From positions 1 through 64,000 of the forward strand of contig CAKUXX010000003.1 in assembly GCA_934702355.1 (NCBI GenBank): a DNA stretch of 64,000 nt, given 5' to 3'. The first letter of the stretch is position 1. Each line of letters begins with the position of its first letter. Positions 16,450 to 24,665 of the stretch are shown in pieces. The DNA comes from an uncultured Methanomassiliicoccales archaeon. Its GTDB lineage: Archaea > Thermoplasmatota > Thermoplasmata > Methanomassiliicoccales > Methanomethylophilaceae. The notes under the pieces are model-generated. The model had not been told where the DNA came from. It saw nothing but the letters and a program-made list of their open reading frames with translations, and did not search any database. The translations under genes and the position numbers were made by a program.

Positions 16450-18561
16450 TCACTTCTTGGCCTTCTTCGACTTCTTCGAAGACGCCTTGGAAGCACGGAT
16501 GTTGGACTTGACGAGTGCGGAGATCTCCTCACCCTGGGCCTTTCCGTCCGTGACCTGGTCGAACGAGTATCTGAGGACGGACCATCCGTCTGCCTCGAGC
16601 TCGTCGTCCACGGGCTCCCTCTCGCCGGTCTCGGTGACATAGACCGCGACCTTTCCATTGACGAATGCCACGGGGATCTCGTGGGGGCCGTATCCGCGCC
16701 TGCACCTCAGACCCTTGTTGTGGGCCGCCCTGCGTACGAGCGCCTCGGGGGAGTAGTCGGTGTAGATGTCCTCTCCGATCTCCTCCTCTGCCGACTCGGG
16801 CTCTGCTGCAGGTTCCTGTGCGGGTTCTGCGATGGGAGCTGCAGCGGGTTCGAGCTCTGCGACCTCTTCGACGACTGTTTCCTCTATAACAGGCTCTTCC
16901 GCAGGAACTTCCTCGAAGGTCTCTTCAACAGGTTCTGCAACCTCTTCGGGCTCTGCAGGAGCAGGTTCTTCGGGAACGGCCTGGGATGCGTCATGACTGA
17001 CGACGGACCAGTCGGGCTCGGAGAATGCAGGTTCCTCTTCGGTAGCCTCCTCTGCAGGTGCTTCGACGGGTTCCTCGGTCATTTCGGGAGCTTCTTCGAC
17101 TGTTTCTGGGACCTCTTCGACGACTGTTTCCTCTGTAACAGGCTCTTCCGCAGGAACTTCTTCAACGGGCTCTTCGACAGGTTCTGTCGCGGGTTCCTCG
17201 ACGACCTCTTCGATGACAGGCTCTTCGACTGCAACCTCTTCCGCTGGCTCCTCTGCAGGGATCTCTTCAGGAATCTCTGCAGGAGCATCCTCGACGGGGA
17301 TCTCTGCAGGCTCTTCGACGACGGGTTCCTCGATTACTTCGGGGACCTCTTCGACGACTTCGACAGGCTCTTCCGCAGGAACTTCCTCGACAGGTTCTGC
17401 AATCTCCTCGGGCTCGACTACGGCCTCTTCAACGACTGCTTCCTCAGCCACCTGAGGCTCGGCCGGAACCTCGACGACAGGCTCCTCTTTGGGCTCCTCT
17501 GCTGCGGGAGTCTCCTCGACGGGCTCTGCGGGCTTCGCAGGCTCTGCGGAAACGGGGACCTCCTTGGGCTTCTCCTCGACCTTGTTGACGTGCGACCTGG
17601 ACACTTCGTTGTTGGCATCCTTGGAGCTCTTCAGCTTGTTCAGGAAGTCCATCGAGGACTTCGATGCGGGCTTCGCAGCCTCTTTGGGGGCCTCTGCGGG
17701 CTTCTCCTCGACCTTCTTCTCGGGGACGGGCTCAGCCTTCTTCTCGGGCTCTGCGGGTGCGGGCTTCTTGGGAAGCTCCACGGGCTTGACCCTGGGCTTC
17801 TCCTCGACCTTCTCCGCAGGCTTCTCCTCAACCTTCTTCTCGGGTTCCTTGGGGACTTCCTTCGGAGATTCCTTCGGGACCTCTTTGGGAACCTCCTTGG
17901 GCTTCTCCTCGGGGACGGGCTCAGCCTTCTTCTCGGGCTTCTTCGCCTTCTTAGTGGCCTTGGTGTTCTTGGCCATCGGCTTCTCGGCCTTCTTCGTGAC
18001 ACTGTCCTCTTTGATCTCGCGGGTGTGGACCAGACTCTCGACCTTGACGAATCCGGACACATAGGCGGAAAGGGCGAGCCAGACTGCGAACGTGACGAGG
18101 GTCACGACATGATATCCCCCTTTGGCCCCATTGATGAAGTGCAGGACGCCCATCGCGAGGACGAGCGCAGCGAGGACTGCGGACACATACATGGCGCCGT
18201 AGACACGAGTGACCCAGAGGGCCAGCATATCGGAGATTATGGCGACGGCAGCGATGATCGAGGCCAATGCCAAGACCATGCCGGTGCTCTCTCCGGCGAA
18301 CGCTGCGGCGATGAATGCGAGACCAGCCAAAGCCGTCATTATGCCGCTGACCGTACGCACGAAACTTGAGCGATCGCTTATCAGGCTGAACGAGTAGATG
18401 ATTGTCAATACGCCTGATGCCGCCACAAGGTAAAGCGCGGCACCGTTCGAATCCGAGCTGACATCGCTCCCGTTGGACAAGAGGAGGACAGCCGATACGA
18501 CGAAGAGCAGTGCGGAAACAATAGCCACACCGCTGAAGATTCTCTTGTCGAGTGCTCCCAT
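16450..18561 (-). CDS. membrane protein with long Pro/Glu/Val/Lys-rich region and Vsr-like C-terminal domain
   Basis: A 703-residue protein in three parts. Residues 1-172 hold about six membrane helices. Residues 175-600 are low complexity: first Lys/Pro/Glu repeats (KEVPKE, KKVEEKPAEK), then acidic repeats rich in EEPVEEVPAEE. The last 100 residues are folded: RRGYGPHEIPVAF, VNGKVAVYV and LEADGWSVLRYS match strands and helix of Vsr/DUF559-type PD-(D/E)XK folds, but the usual catalytic aspartate after the proline is valine, so it is probably a non-cutting binding domain. The switch from basic to acidic repeats is striking. The likely topology places the tail in the cytoplasm. Function unknown; perhaps a membrane tether for DNA. 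Confidence 0.75.
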   Translation of the reverse strand: MGALDKRIFSGVAIVSALLFVVSAVLLLSNGSDVSSDSNGAALYLVAASGVLTIIYSFSLISDRSSFVRTVSGIMTALAGLAFIAAAFAGESTGMVLALASIIAAVAIISDMLALWVTRVYGAMYVSAVLAALVLAMGVLHFINGAKGGYHVVTLVTFAVWLALSAYVSGFVKVESLVHTREIKEDSVTKKAEKPMAKNTKATKKAKKPEKKAEPVPEEKPKEVPKEVPKESPKEVPKEPEKKVEEKPAEKVEEKPRVKPVELPKKPAPAEPEKKAEPVPEKKVEEKPAEAPKEAAKPASKSSMDFLNKLKSSKDANNEVSRSHVNKVEEKPKEVPVSAEPAKPAEPVEETPAAEEPKEEPVVEVPAEPQVAEEAVVEEAVVEPEEIAEPVEEVPAEEPVEVVEEVPEVIEEPVVEEPAEIPVEDAPAEIPEEIPAEEPAEEVAVEEPVIEEVVEEPATEPVEEPVEEVPAEEPVTEETVVEEVPETVEEAPEMTEEPVEAPAEEATEEEPAFSEPDWSVVSHDASQAVPEEPAPAEPEEVAEPVEETFEEVPAEEPVIEETVVEEVAELEPAAAPIAEPAQEPAAEPESAEEEIGEDIYTDYSPEALVRRAAHNKGLRCRRGYGPHEIPVAFVNGKVAVYVTETGEREPVDDELEADGWSVLRYSFDQVTDGKAQGEEISALVKSNIRASKASSKKSKKAKK

Positions 18562-18839
18562 AGAATTAAGGTATGTTGAATGCGAATATAAGATTTAGCA
18601 CATCGTATGTCGCCGTCTGGCTCATGTCGTGAAAAACACATGATCGCTCCCTGTTCGGGGACCATCGTAACGACATGTAACCAGCACACATAGTTTAAAA
18701 TACATAATCCAAGTATCCCTATTATCCTTATAATATGGGACGCGTGTCCTGTATCATCATCACAGTCAAAGCCGGGATTTTTGCCCCCAGCTTTCACAAG
18801 CCCTCGTTTTGAGGCATTACGAAAAGGAGAATTGCGACA
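18562..18839. other. intergenic region, promoters only
   Basis: 278 bp between divergent genes. It contains AT-rich elements (CGAATATAAGATTTAG near 18580, CCTTATAATATGG near 18726) suitable as promoters for the two flanking genes, and GGAGAA just before the ribonuclease start at 18840. No gene, repeat array or known RNA was recognised. Confidence 0.5.
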
Positions 18840-20075
18840 ATGAAAATGAAATGCAAATTTCTAGGCGGCGCTGACATGGTCGGCCGCATGGGAATGACGA
18901 TGGAAGGGGACGGGATGACAGTCCTGGTAGAGTACGGTCTCAGCCCCACCAAGCCCCCGGAGTTCCCCATACCCGCACCCAAGGTCGACTACATGTTCCT
19001 GACCCACTCGCACCTCGACCACTGCGGTATGGTCCCCCAGGTCGTCGGCAGGGACCGCTGCGAGCTCTTCACCACCCCTCTGACAGCAGAGATCTCGGAG
19101 CTGATGATGAAGGACACCCTCAAGATCGCCAAGGCCGAGGACTACGTCCAGCCCTACACGATGGAAGACATCGAGAGGACCATGCAGTGCGTCGTGCCCA
19201 TAACGTACGGCGACGACATCACGATCAACCACCTCGACGTCAGCATGCTCGATGCGGGACACATCCCCGGAGCGGCCATGTTCGAGTTCAGCCGCGACGT
19301 CAAGACGATCTACTCCGGTGACATCCACACCGAGGCCCAGAGGCTCGTCGGAGGCGCCAAGCCCCAGGACTGCACCAACCTCTTCATCGAGGGTACCTAC
19401 GGAGGACGCAACCACCCTCCGAGAGAGAAGACCGAAAAGGAGTTCCTCGCCAAGATCGAGGAGGTCATCGACCGCGGCGGAACCGTCCTCATCCCCTGCT
19501 TCGCAGTCGGAAGGACCCAGGAGATCATGCTCCTCCTGAAGGACCTGGACTACGAGATGTGGGTCGACGGAATGGGAAGGGCCGTCACACGCCTCTTCCT
19601 CGACTACCCCGAGTACGTCCGCGACGCCAAGCAGCTCAGGAACGCCAAGAAGAAGTTCAACGAGGTCAGGAGGCCCGCCAACAGAGATGCGGCCATCAAA
19701 GGACAGATCATCGTCACCACCGGCGGAATGCTGGACGGCGGACCCGTCCTCAGGTACCTCAACCACCTGAAGAACGACCCCAAGAGCGCCGTCCTCCTCG
19801 TCGGATACCAGGCCGAGGACACCAACGGAAGGATGCTCATGGAGCACGGATGCGTCAACATCGACGGCGAGATCTGCAAGATCGAGTGCGAGCTCCAGAA
19901 GTACGACTTCTCCGCCCACGCAGACCACGACCAGATCGTCGACTTCGTCAAGAGATGCGATCCCGACAACGTCATCATCATGCACTCGGAGGCCAGAGAG
20001 GCTTTCCTCGACGACCTCAGCGACTACAAGGTCTTCCTCCCCAACACGGGCGAGGAGTTCGAACTGGACGTGTGA
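18840..20075 (+). CDS. beta-CASP metallo-beta-lactamase ribonuclease (aCPSF2-like)
   Basis: A 411-residue archaeal beta-CASP nuclease without KH domains, so closest in layout to aCPSF2 rather than aCPSF1. The metal motif THSHLDH is at 55-61, further ligands are in DAGHIPGA and YSGDIHTEA, the beta-CASP domain begins about residue 180 (PCFAVGRTQEI), and the C-terminal motifs DFSAHADHDQ and IIMHSE complete the site. Such enzymes process or degrade RNA, as endo- and/or 5' exonuclease. GGAGAA lies 8 nt before the ATG. Its stop overlaps the nadC start by 4 nt. Confidence 0.9.
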   Translation: MKMKCKFLGGADMVGRMGMTMEGDGMTVLVEYGLSPTKPPEFPIPAPKVDYMFLTHSHLDHCGMVPQVVGRDRCELFTTPLTAEISELMMKDTLKIAKAEDYVQPYTMEDIERTMQCVVPITYGDDITINHLDVSMLDAGHIPGAAMFEFSRDVKTIYSGDIHTEAQRLVGGAKPQDCTNLFIEGTYGGRNHPPREKTEKEFLAKIEEVIDRGGTVLIPCFAVGRTQEIMLLLKDLDYEMWVDGMGRAVTRLFLDYPEYVRDAKQLRNAKKKFNEVRRPANRDAAIKGQIIVTTGGMLDGGPVLRYLNHLKNDPKSAVLLVGYQAEDTNGRMLMEHGCVNIDGEICKIECELQKYDFSAHADHDQIVDFVKRCDPDNVIIMHSEAREAFLDDLSDYKVFLPNTGEEFELDV

Positions 20076-20878
20076 TCTTGGACCTGACTCCGTTCCTCAA
20101 GGCCGACATCGGCTACGGGGACATCACAACAGAACTCACCGTCCCCGACGTGGACGGCTCCGCCTACATCACGTGCGAGGAGGACGCCGTCGTGGCGGGA
20201 ATGGCAGAGGCCGAAACGGTCTTCGCGATGATCGGTGCCGACGCCACGGCCCTCGTCAAGGACGGGGACTTCGTCAAGGCCGGATCCCGCGTGATGTCCA
20301 TCTCCGGACCACTCCGCGGAATGATCACCGCCGAGCGCACAGCACTCAACATGATCATGTTCATGAGCGGCACCGCCACAATGACCCGCAAGGCCATCGA
20401 TGCCTGCGACGGGAAGATAATCGTCGCCGCCACCCGCAAGACCGCCCCCGGATTCGGACAACTCCAGAAGAAGGCCGTGAAGGTTGCCGGCGGAGACCCC
20501 CACAGGGCCGACCTGAGCTCCATGGTGCTCATCAAGGACAACCACATCAAGGCATGCGGATCCGTCAGGAATGCCGTGGAGAGGGCAAAGAAAGCATCGT
20601 TCTCCGTCAAGATCGAAGTGGAGGTGGACAACGTCGACGACGCCGTCACCGCCGCGGAGATGGGTGCTGACATAATCATGGCCGACAACGTCGGTCCCGA
20701 TATGACAGGAGAGATAAGGGATGCCGTCAAGAAGATCAACGACAGGATCCTCGTCGAGGCCTCCGGAAACCTCTCCGTCGACAACATCGCGAGATACGTC
20801 GGAAAGGCGGACATCGTGTCGATGGGCAGTCTGACCCATTCCGCCCCTGCCATCCAGTTCTCGATGGACATAAACTGA
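20072..20878 (+). CDS. nadC: nicotinate-nucleotide pyrophosphorylase
   Basis: NadC makes nicotinate mononucleotide from quinolinate and PRPP in NAD synthesis. The 268-residue protein shows IGYGDITTELTVP near the start, ERTALNMIMFMSGTATMT, ATRKTAPGFGQLQKKAV with PRPP-binding basic residues, MVLIKDNHI, IEVEVDN and ASGNLSVDNIARY, all typical. The start is GTG at 20072, which overlaps the nuclease stop in GTGA; no ATG exists near the right place, and TTG at 20078 is the only alternative. The overlap means translation is coupled with the upstream beta-CASP gene. A hairpin follows. Confidence 0.93.
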   Translation: MILDLTPFLKADIGYGDITTELTVPDVDGSAYITCEEDAVVAGMAEAETVFAMIGADATALVKDGDFVKAGSRVMSISGPLRGMITAERTALNMIMFMSGTATMTRKAIDACDGKIIVAATRKTAPGFGQLQKKAVKVAGGDPHRADLSSMVLIKDNHIKACGSVRNAVERAKKASFSVKIEVEVDNVDDAVTAAEMGADIIMADNVGPDMTGEIRDAVKKINDRILVEASGNLSVDNIARYVGKADIVSMGSLTHSAPAIQFSMDIN

Positions 20879-20890
20879 ACAGGGCGATGA

Positions 20891-20910
20891 GCCGGGGATC
20901 CTTCCCCGGC
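20891..20910 (+). terminator. hairpin after nadC
   Basis: GCCGGGG and CCCCGGC pair around a 6-nt loop, 12 nt after the nadC stop; the TTTTTA run about 20 nt further is probably the TATA element of the next gene. Confidence 0.6.
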
Positions 20911-20952
20911 CTTCGGCCATCCTTTTTATCCTCCTATCAGAATCACCGACGT

Positions 20953-21174
20953 ATGGTACTGAACATGGAGGACTACACATGCGAGTTCTGCGGGAAGCCC
21001 TGCAAGAACATCGTGTACGCAGCATTCGTCTGCGACGATCCGGAATGCCTTGAGAAGGCCAGGATACAGCGTGGAGGCCCCGGCGGACACATGAAGAGGA
21101 AAGCCGAGGGCGGACCCATCATCCCTGTCGAACTCGACGAGGTCGCCAGAGAATTCAACGAGAAAAACCTGTGA
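20953..21174 (+). CDS. small zinc-finger-like protein
   Basis: A 73-residue protein with cysteine pairs CEFCGKPC near residue 10 and VCDDPEC near residue 29, likely one zinc site, followed by a Gly-rich basic stretch RGGPGGHMKRK. Family not recognised. It is a single-gene unit: TTTTTATCC about 28 bp before the ATG looks like a TATA element, so a leaderless start at 20953 is preferred over the in-frame ATG at 20965. A hairpin follows the stop. Size and charge suggest nucleic acid or ribosome binding, which is only a guess. Confidence 0.75.
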   Translation: MVLNMEDYTCEFCGKPCKNIVYAAFVCDDPECLEKARIQRGGPGGHMKRKAEGGPIIPVELDEVAREFNEKNL

Positions 21175-21177
21175 ACA

Positions 21178-21194
21178 CCGGGGCATCGCCCCGG
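21178..21194 (+). terminator. hairpin after small zinc-finger gene
   Basis: CCGGGGC and GCCCCGG pair around a 3-nt loop, followed by ATTTTA; between two converging genes. Confidence 0.65.
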
Positions 21195-21229
21195 ATTTTA
21201 ATCATAAGAAGTTTTCCGATCCTTCGGGA

Positions 21230-22786
21230 TCAGTGCCTGAAGACACGGCAGCCCGTGAACACCATGGCCATTCCGTGCTCGTTGGCGGCATCGATGACCT
21301 CTTGGTCCCTGATGCTTCCTCCGGGCTGGATGATGGCCGTGACGCCTGCGCTGGCGGCCTCGTCTACACCGTCCCTGAACGGGAAGAATGCATCCGATGC
21401 CATGACGCAGCCCTGTGTGGGCTCGTTCGCCTTCATGGTGGCGATCTTGGCGGAATCGACACGGCTCATCTGTCCCGCACCGATACCGACCGCGCGCTCG
21501 CCCCTCACATAGACGACGGCGTTGGATGTGACGTGCTTGGCGAGCTTCCATGCGAACAGGAGCGAGTGGATCTCCTCCTCCGTGGGCGCACGCTCTGTGA
21601 CGACCTTCAGGTTCTTCGGGTCGATGACGACGTCCTCGTCGGTCTGGACGAGCATTCCGCCCTGGACCTTCTTCATCTTGTACTCCCTGACCCTGTTGGA
21701 GGGTCCGATGGCGCATCCGGTCTTCAGGAGACGGATGTTCTTCTTGACCTCCATGATCTCGACCGCTCCCTCATCGTAATCGGGGCAGATGACGGCCTCG
21801 ACGAAGTGCTGGGAGATCTCGGTGGCGGTCTTGACGTCGCAGTTCCTGTTGAGGCATATGACGCATCCGAATGCGGAGAGGGGGTCGACGTTGTATGCCG
21901 TCATGAACGCATCGTAGATGTTGTCGGCGGAAGCCAGTCCGCAGGGGTTCGTGTGCTTCATCACGACGGCCGTGGGCTTCTCGAAGTCCATGCAGATGTC
22001 CAGTGCCTTGTCCAGATCGAGGATGTTGTTGTAGGACAGCTGCTTCCCGTGCTGCAGGTGGATGGATGTGGCAACCGTGGGAGCGGGTGTGAACGGGTCC
22101 TTGTAGAAAGCGGCCGCCTGGTTGGGGTTCTCTCCGTACCTGAGGTCCTCCACCTTCTCCAGCGGGATCGGGAACGACTCCGGGAATCCGGTGCAGAAGT
22201 GCTTGTACATGCGGGAGGCGATCATGTTGTCGTAGTTCGCCGTGGCGACGAAGGCCTCGGCCATGAGCTTTCCGTGGAGGGAATCGGAGACGCATCCGTC
22301 GTTGGCGTGCATGTCGTCCAGGACCTCCTTGTACTGGGAAGGCTCCACGACGACGGCCACGGACTGGTAGTTCTTGGCTGCCGCGCGGATCATGCTGGGT
22401 CCGCCGATGTCGATGTTCTCGACGACCTCCTCGAACTCCACACCGTCCTTGAGGACGGTCTGCTTGAAAGGATAGAGGTTGACGACGACCATGTCGATGG
22501 AATCGATGCCCATCGAGGCGATGGCGTCCATGTGGGCCTTGACATCCCTGCGGGCGAGGATGCCTGCGTGTATCTTGGGATGAAGTGTCTTGACGCGCCC
22601 ATCGAGCATCTCGGGGAATCCGGTGACATCGGAGACCTCGATCACGGCCACGCCGTTGTCCTTCAGAATCTTGTATGTTCCGCCGGTGGAGATGATCTCC
22701 ACACCCATTGAGGCCAGGTCCTTCGCGAAATCCACGATGCCTGCCTTATCAGATACGCTGATGATGGCTCTTTTGATCTTTGACAG
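21230..22786 (-). CDS. purH: bifunctional AICAR formyltransferase / IMP cyclohydrolase
   Basis: PurH performs the last two steps of IMP synthesis. The MGS-like cyclohydrolase domain (STGGTYKILKDNGV, DGRVKTLHPKIHAGIL, NLYPF) is followed by the formyltransferase domain (RYGENPNQ, KHTNPCG, GAGQMSRVDS, DAFFPF, IIQPGGSIRD). The first ordinary start codon in frame is GTG at 22735, but that drops a conserved N-terminal strand: the frame upstream encodes KIKRAIISVSDKAGI, which matches PurH N-termini. The frame reaches back to a stop without ATG, GTG or TTG. I place the start at a CTG (22786), with AGAGGGGG 8 nt upstream; this is unusual and could instead reflect a sequence error. Length would be 518 residues, as normal. 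Confidence 0.85.
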   Translation of the reverse strand: MSKIKRAIISVSDKAGIVDFAKDLASMGVEIISTGGTYKILKDNGVAVIEVSDVTGFPEMLDGRVKTLHPKIHAGILARRDVKAHMDAIASMGIDSIDMVVVNLYPFKQTVLKDGVEFEEVVENIDIGGPSMIRAAAKNYQSVAVVVEPSQYKEVLDDMHANDGCVSDSLHGKLMAEAFVATANYDNMIASRMYKHFCTGFPESFPIPLEKVEDLRYGENPNQAAAFYKDPFTPAPTVATSIHLQHGKQLSYNNILDLDKALDICMDFEKPTAVVMKHTNPCGLASADNIYDAFMTAYNVDPLSAFGCVICLNRNCDVKTATEISQHFVEAVICPDYDEGAVEIMEVKKNIRLLKTGCAIGPSNRVREYKMKKVQGGMLVQTDEDVVIDPKNLKVVTERAPTEEEIHSLLFAWKLAKHVTSNAVVYVRGERAVGIGAGQMSRVDSAKIATMKANEPTQGCVMASDAFFPFRDGVDEAASAGVTAIIQPGGSIRDQEVIDAANEHGMAMVFTGCRVFRH

Positions 22787-23160
22787 TGGTATTCCCCCTC
22801 TATCAGAGGTGCATACACAACGTATGCGTCTTTCGAATCAGGTTCCAATAGATAAAGGATGGCTCCGGGGGATACGCATAACACAATCCGCGCTACGAAA
22901 ATCGCAGCCGTCGCCGCATATGAAAGGTTCGAACGGTATCGCGACTGCGGAGTCTGGAAGCCCGGATCCGTTGCGGATGCTCGGGATCCGGTAAGACGTT
23001 TGAGTGAAACTAAGCACTTATCATCGACATCTGAACCCGATAAATGCTCAGCGCCGACTATAAGTATATAATATTTAACCGGTGCGCAGGGTGAATCGGC
23101 ATACCTATACACGCACGGGAACGTCAATGATTTTATCGTCGCAGCCTATCGGAGGCCCTG
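22787..23160. other. intergenic region with divergent promoters, no gene recognised
   Basis: 374 bp between purH and the methylase gene. A strong AT-rich element TAAGTATATAATATTTAAC lies at 23061-23079 and could serve either direction, which would leave a 5' leader of about 250 nt on the purH side and about 60 nt on the other. The segment 22850-23030 is GC-rich with small self-complementary stretches but I could not match it to a known RNA. A minus-strand frame across it lacks any recognisable protein. Confidence 0.4.
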
Positions 23161-23754
23161 ATGAGGAAGAGGGACCTTGAGATCCGCCTGGAATCCGTCG
23201 GGAACTTCGTCGACCCCGACCCTTCGCTGGAGCAATACATGACACCTGCGGTGATCGCCGCGGACGTGCTGTACCGCGCGTACTCCGAGGGGGACATCGC
23301 GGGACTGAAGGTCATGGACCTCGGATGCGGGACGGGCATGTTCTCCATCGGCGCATGGCTACTCGGCGCGGGCATGGTCGTGGGATACGACATCTCGGAG
23401 AAGGCCCTGGCCGTGGCATCGTCCAACCGCGAGCTGTTCGGTGCGGAGGTGGAGTTCGTCAGGAAGGACATACGCGACGTCGACGAGGGCGCGGACACCG
23501 TCTTCATGAACCCGCCCTTCGGCTGCCAGAACCGCAACGCGGACAGATCGTTCCTCGACAAGGCGATGGAGTCGTCGGAATGCGTGTATTCCATCCACAT
23601 GGCCTCCACCCTGGATTTCGTGAGGGACTATTGCGAAAGGAAAGGAAGGTCGGTGACCTGGCATAAAACGTATAAGTACGTAATCCCGCATACATTCTCA
23701 TTCCATTCCAAGGAGAAGAAGAGCGTTGACATCGTGGTCGTCAACATAAGGTGA
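23161..23754 (+). CDS. METTL5-like N6-adenine RNA methyltransferase
   Basis: A 197-residue class I methyltransferase. The SAM motif VMDLGCGTGMFSIGA is near residue 51, DIS follows strand 2, and the catalytic NPPF motif (FMNPPFG) typical of N6-adenine methylases is at about 117-123. The N-terminal LESVGNFVDPDPSLEQYMTP stretch is characteristic of the METTL5/archaeal rRNA methylase group, and the C-terminal KTYKYVIPHTFSFH also fits. The target is probably an adenine in 16S rRNA, by family. CGGAGG lies 6 nt before the ATG. csl4 starts 6 nt after its stop, so the genes are linked. Confidence 0.85.
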   Translation: MRKRDLEIRLESVGNFVDPDPSLEQYMTPAVIAADVLYRAYSEGDIAGLKVMDLGCGTGMFSIGAWLLGAGMVVGYDISEKALAVASSNRELFGAEVEFVRKDIRDVDEGADTVFMNPPFGCQNRNADRSFLDKAMESSECVYSIHMASTLDFVRDYCERKGRSVTWHKTYKYVIPHTFSFHSKEKKSVDIVVVNIR

Positions 23755-23760
23755 TTTTCA

Positions 23761-24318
23761 ATGAGTTCAGAACTGGTTTTTCCCGGACAGGAGGTTGCCA
23801 TCGAAGAGGAGTACATGGGCGGAGAGGGCACGTTCTCCCAGGACGGCACCGTCTACGCATCCCAGGTCGGAGTGCTCGTGCTCGATGATGAGGAGTGCAT
23901 CGCAAGGGTCGTCTCCCCCAACCCGCCCAACGTGCTGAAGGAGGGCGACATAGTCTACGCCGTCGTGGCCGACATCAGGAACACCATGGCGACCGCCGAC
24001 GTCGTGGCCAAATCGGGAGTCGAGAGGACCCTCGGAGGCGACACATATGCGACCATCCATGTGTCCAAGATCTCCCAGAAGTACACCGATGATGTCTCGA
24101 AGGAGCTCAGAAAGGGAGACTTCATCAGGGCCAGGGTGACCGCCGTCAAGCCTGCCCTGCAGCTCACCACCAAGGATGACGACCTCGGATGCATCAGGGC
24201 GCTCTGCTCCAAATGCAAGACCGAGATGGTCAGGAAGGGCACCGGACTGTACTGCCCCGAGTGCAAGTACAGCGTCTCCAGGAAGCTCGCCAACGATTAC
24301 GGCGACGTCAAACTCTGA
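23761..24318 (+). CDS. csl4: exosome cap subunit Csl4
   Basis: Archaeal exosome RNA-binding subunit, 185 residues. The N-terminal domain begins VFPGQEVAIEEEYMGGEGTF, an S1 domain covers about residues 60-140 (GDIVYAVVADIRNTMATADVV), and the C-terminal zinc ribbon is CSKCKTEM…LYCPECKYS. Csl4 forms part of the cap on the Rrp41/Rrp42 ring and brings in DnaG in archaea. It starts 6 nt after the RNA methylase gene. A 9-bp hairpin just after the gene likely ends this two-gene transcript. No anomalies. Confidence 0.95.
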   Translation: MSSELVFPGQEVAIEEEYMGGEGTFSQDGTVYASQVGVLVLDDEECIARVVSPNPPNVLKEGDIVYAVVADIRNTMATADVVAKSGVERTLGGDTYATIHVSKISQKYTDDVSKELRKGDFIRARVTAVKPALQLTTKDDDLGCIRALCSKCKTEMVRKGTGLYCPECKYSVSRKLANDYGDVKL

Positions 24319-24337
24319 ATCCGAGATCATGAGGTGA

Positions 24338-24360
24338 TGTGCGGGATCGGTTCCCGCACA
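24338..24360 (+). terminator. hairpin after csl4
   Basis: TGTGCGGGA and TCCCGCACA pair around TCGGT, about 20 nt after the csl4 stop. Confidence 0.6.
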
Positions 24361-24383
24361 TGCCTCGATCCCTCATCGTCCGC

Positions 24384-24580
24384 TCACTCCGATTTCTCGG
24401 TGAGCGTGAACGTTTTTTTCTTGAAGAAGGCCATTCCGTAGAGCAAAGTGGTCCCGCTCATGTTGTGGGCGTAATCGTTCCTGCGGATTTGCCGTATACC
24501 ATACGAGCCTTCACCTCCTCGCTTCCGCATATGCGTTCGAGCTGCAACAACTCCGATTCGTGGCCGATGAAAGTCTCCAT
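24384..24580 (-). pseudogene. N-terminal relic of a COG1672-type ATPase gene
   Basis: Reading the minus strand from ATG at 24580 gives METFIGHESELLQLER… and then VYGKSAG, which matches the start of the intact ATPase next door (MEDFIGREEDISKLE… VYGRRRIGKTT). After about 33 codons this frame runs into a stop, while another frame takes over with SGTTLLYGMAFFKKKTF, matching the region after the P-loop (KTTLLEHF…KKAL). So the P-loop area is damaged by insertion or frameshift and the rest of the gene is gone. Repeats like those of intact family members lie upstream at 24624-24665. It lies between csl4 and an intact paralogue in the same orientation. Confidence 0.7.
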
Positions 24581-24623
24581 GCAACAGAATATGCTGCGTC
24601 TTGTGTCTTTACTTTCAAATGAT

Positions 24624-24665
24624 AAAGTAAAGTAAAGTAAGGTTACTTTAGAAAATTAAAGTAAC
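24624..24665. repeat. tandem AAAGT-type repeat and 9-bp inverted repeat
   Basis: AAAGTAAAGTAAAGTAA (24624-24640) is a short tandem repeat. It is followed by a perfect inverted repeat GTTACTTTA (24642-24650) and TAAAGTAAC (24657-24665) with a 6-nt spacer. It lies upstream of the ATPase relic at 24384-24580 and touches the stop of the next ATPase gene, so it looks like the operator of the lost gene. Confidence 0.7.

Noticed and set aside
16417..18369. 650-aa open frame on the plus strand
   Set aside because: It is antisense to the low-complexity Pro/Glu/Lys gene; its Leu/Gly/Phe-rich repeats are the complement of that repeat, not a protein.
22850..23030. SRP 7S RNA or RNase P RNA
   Set aside because: I found none of the conserved core motifs of either RNA in the segment or its complement.
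22663..23127. 154-aa minus-strand frame upstream of purH
   Set aside because: Overlaps the purH N-terminal coding segment in another frame, spans the promoter, and shows no recognisable protein features.
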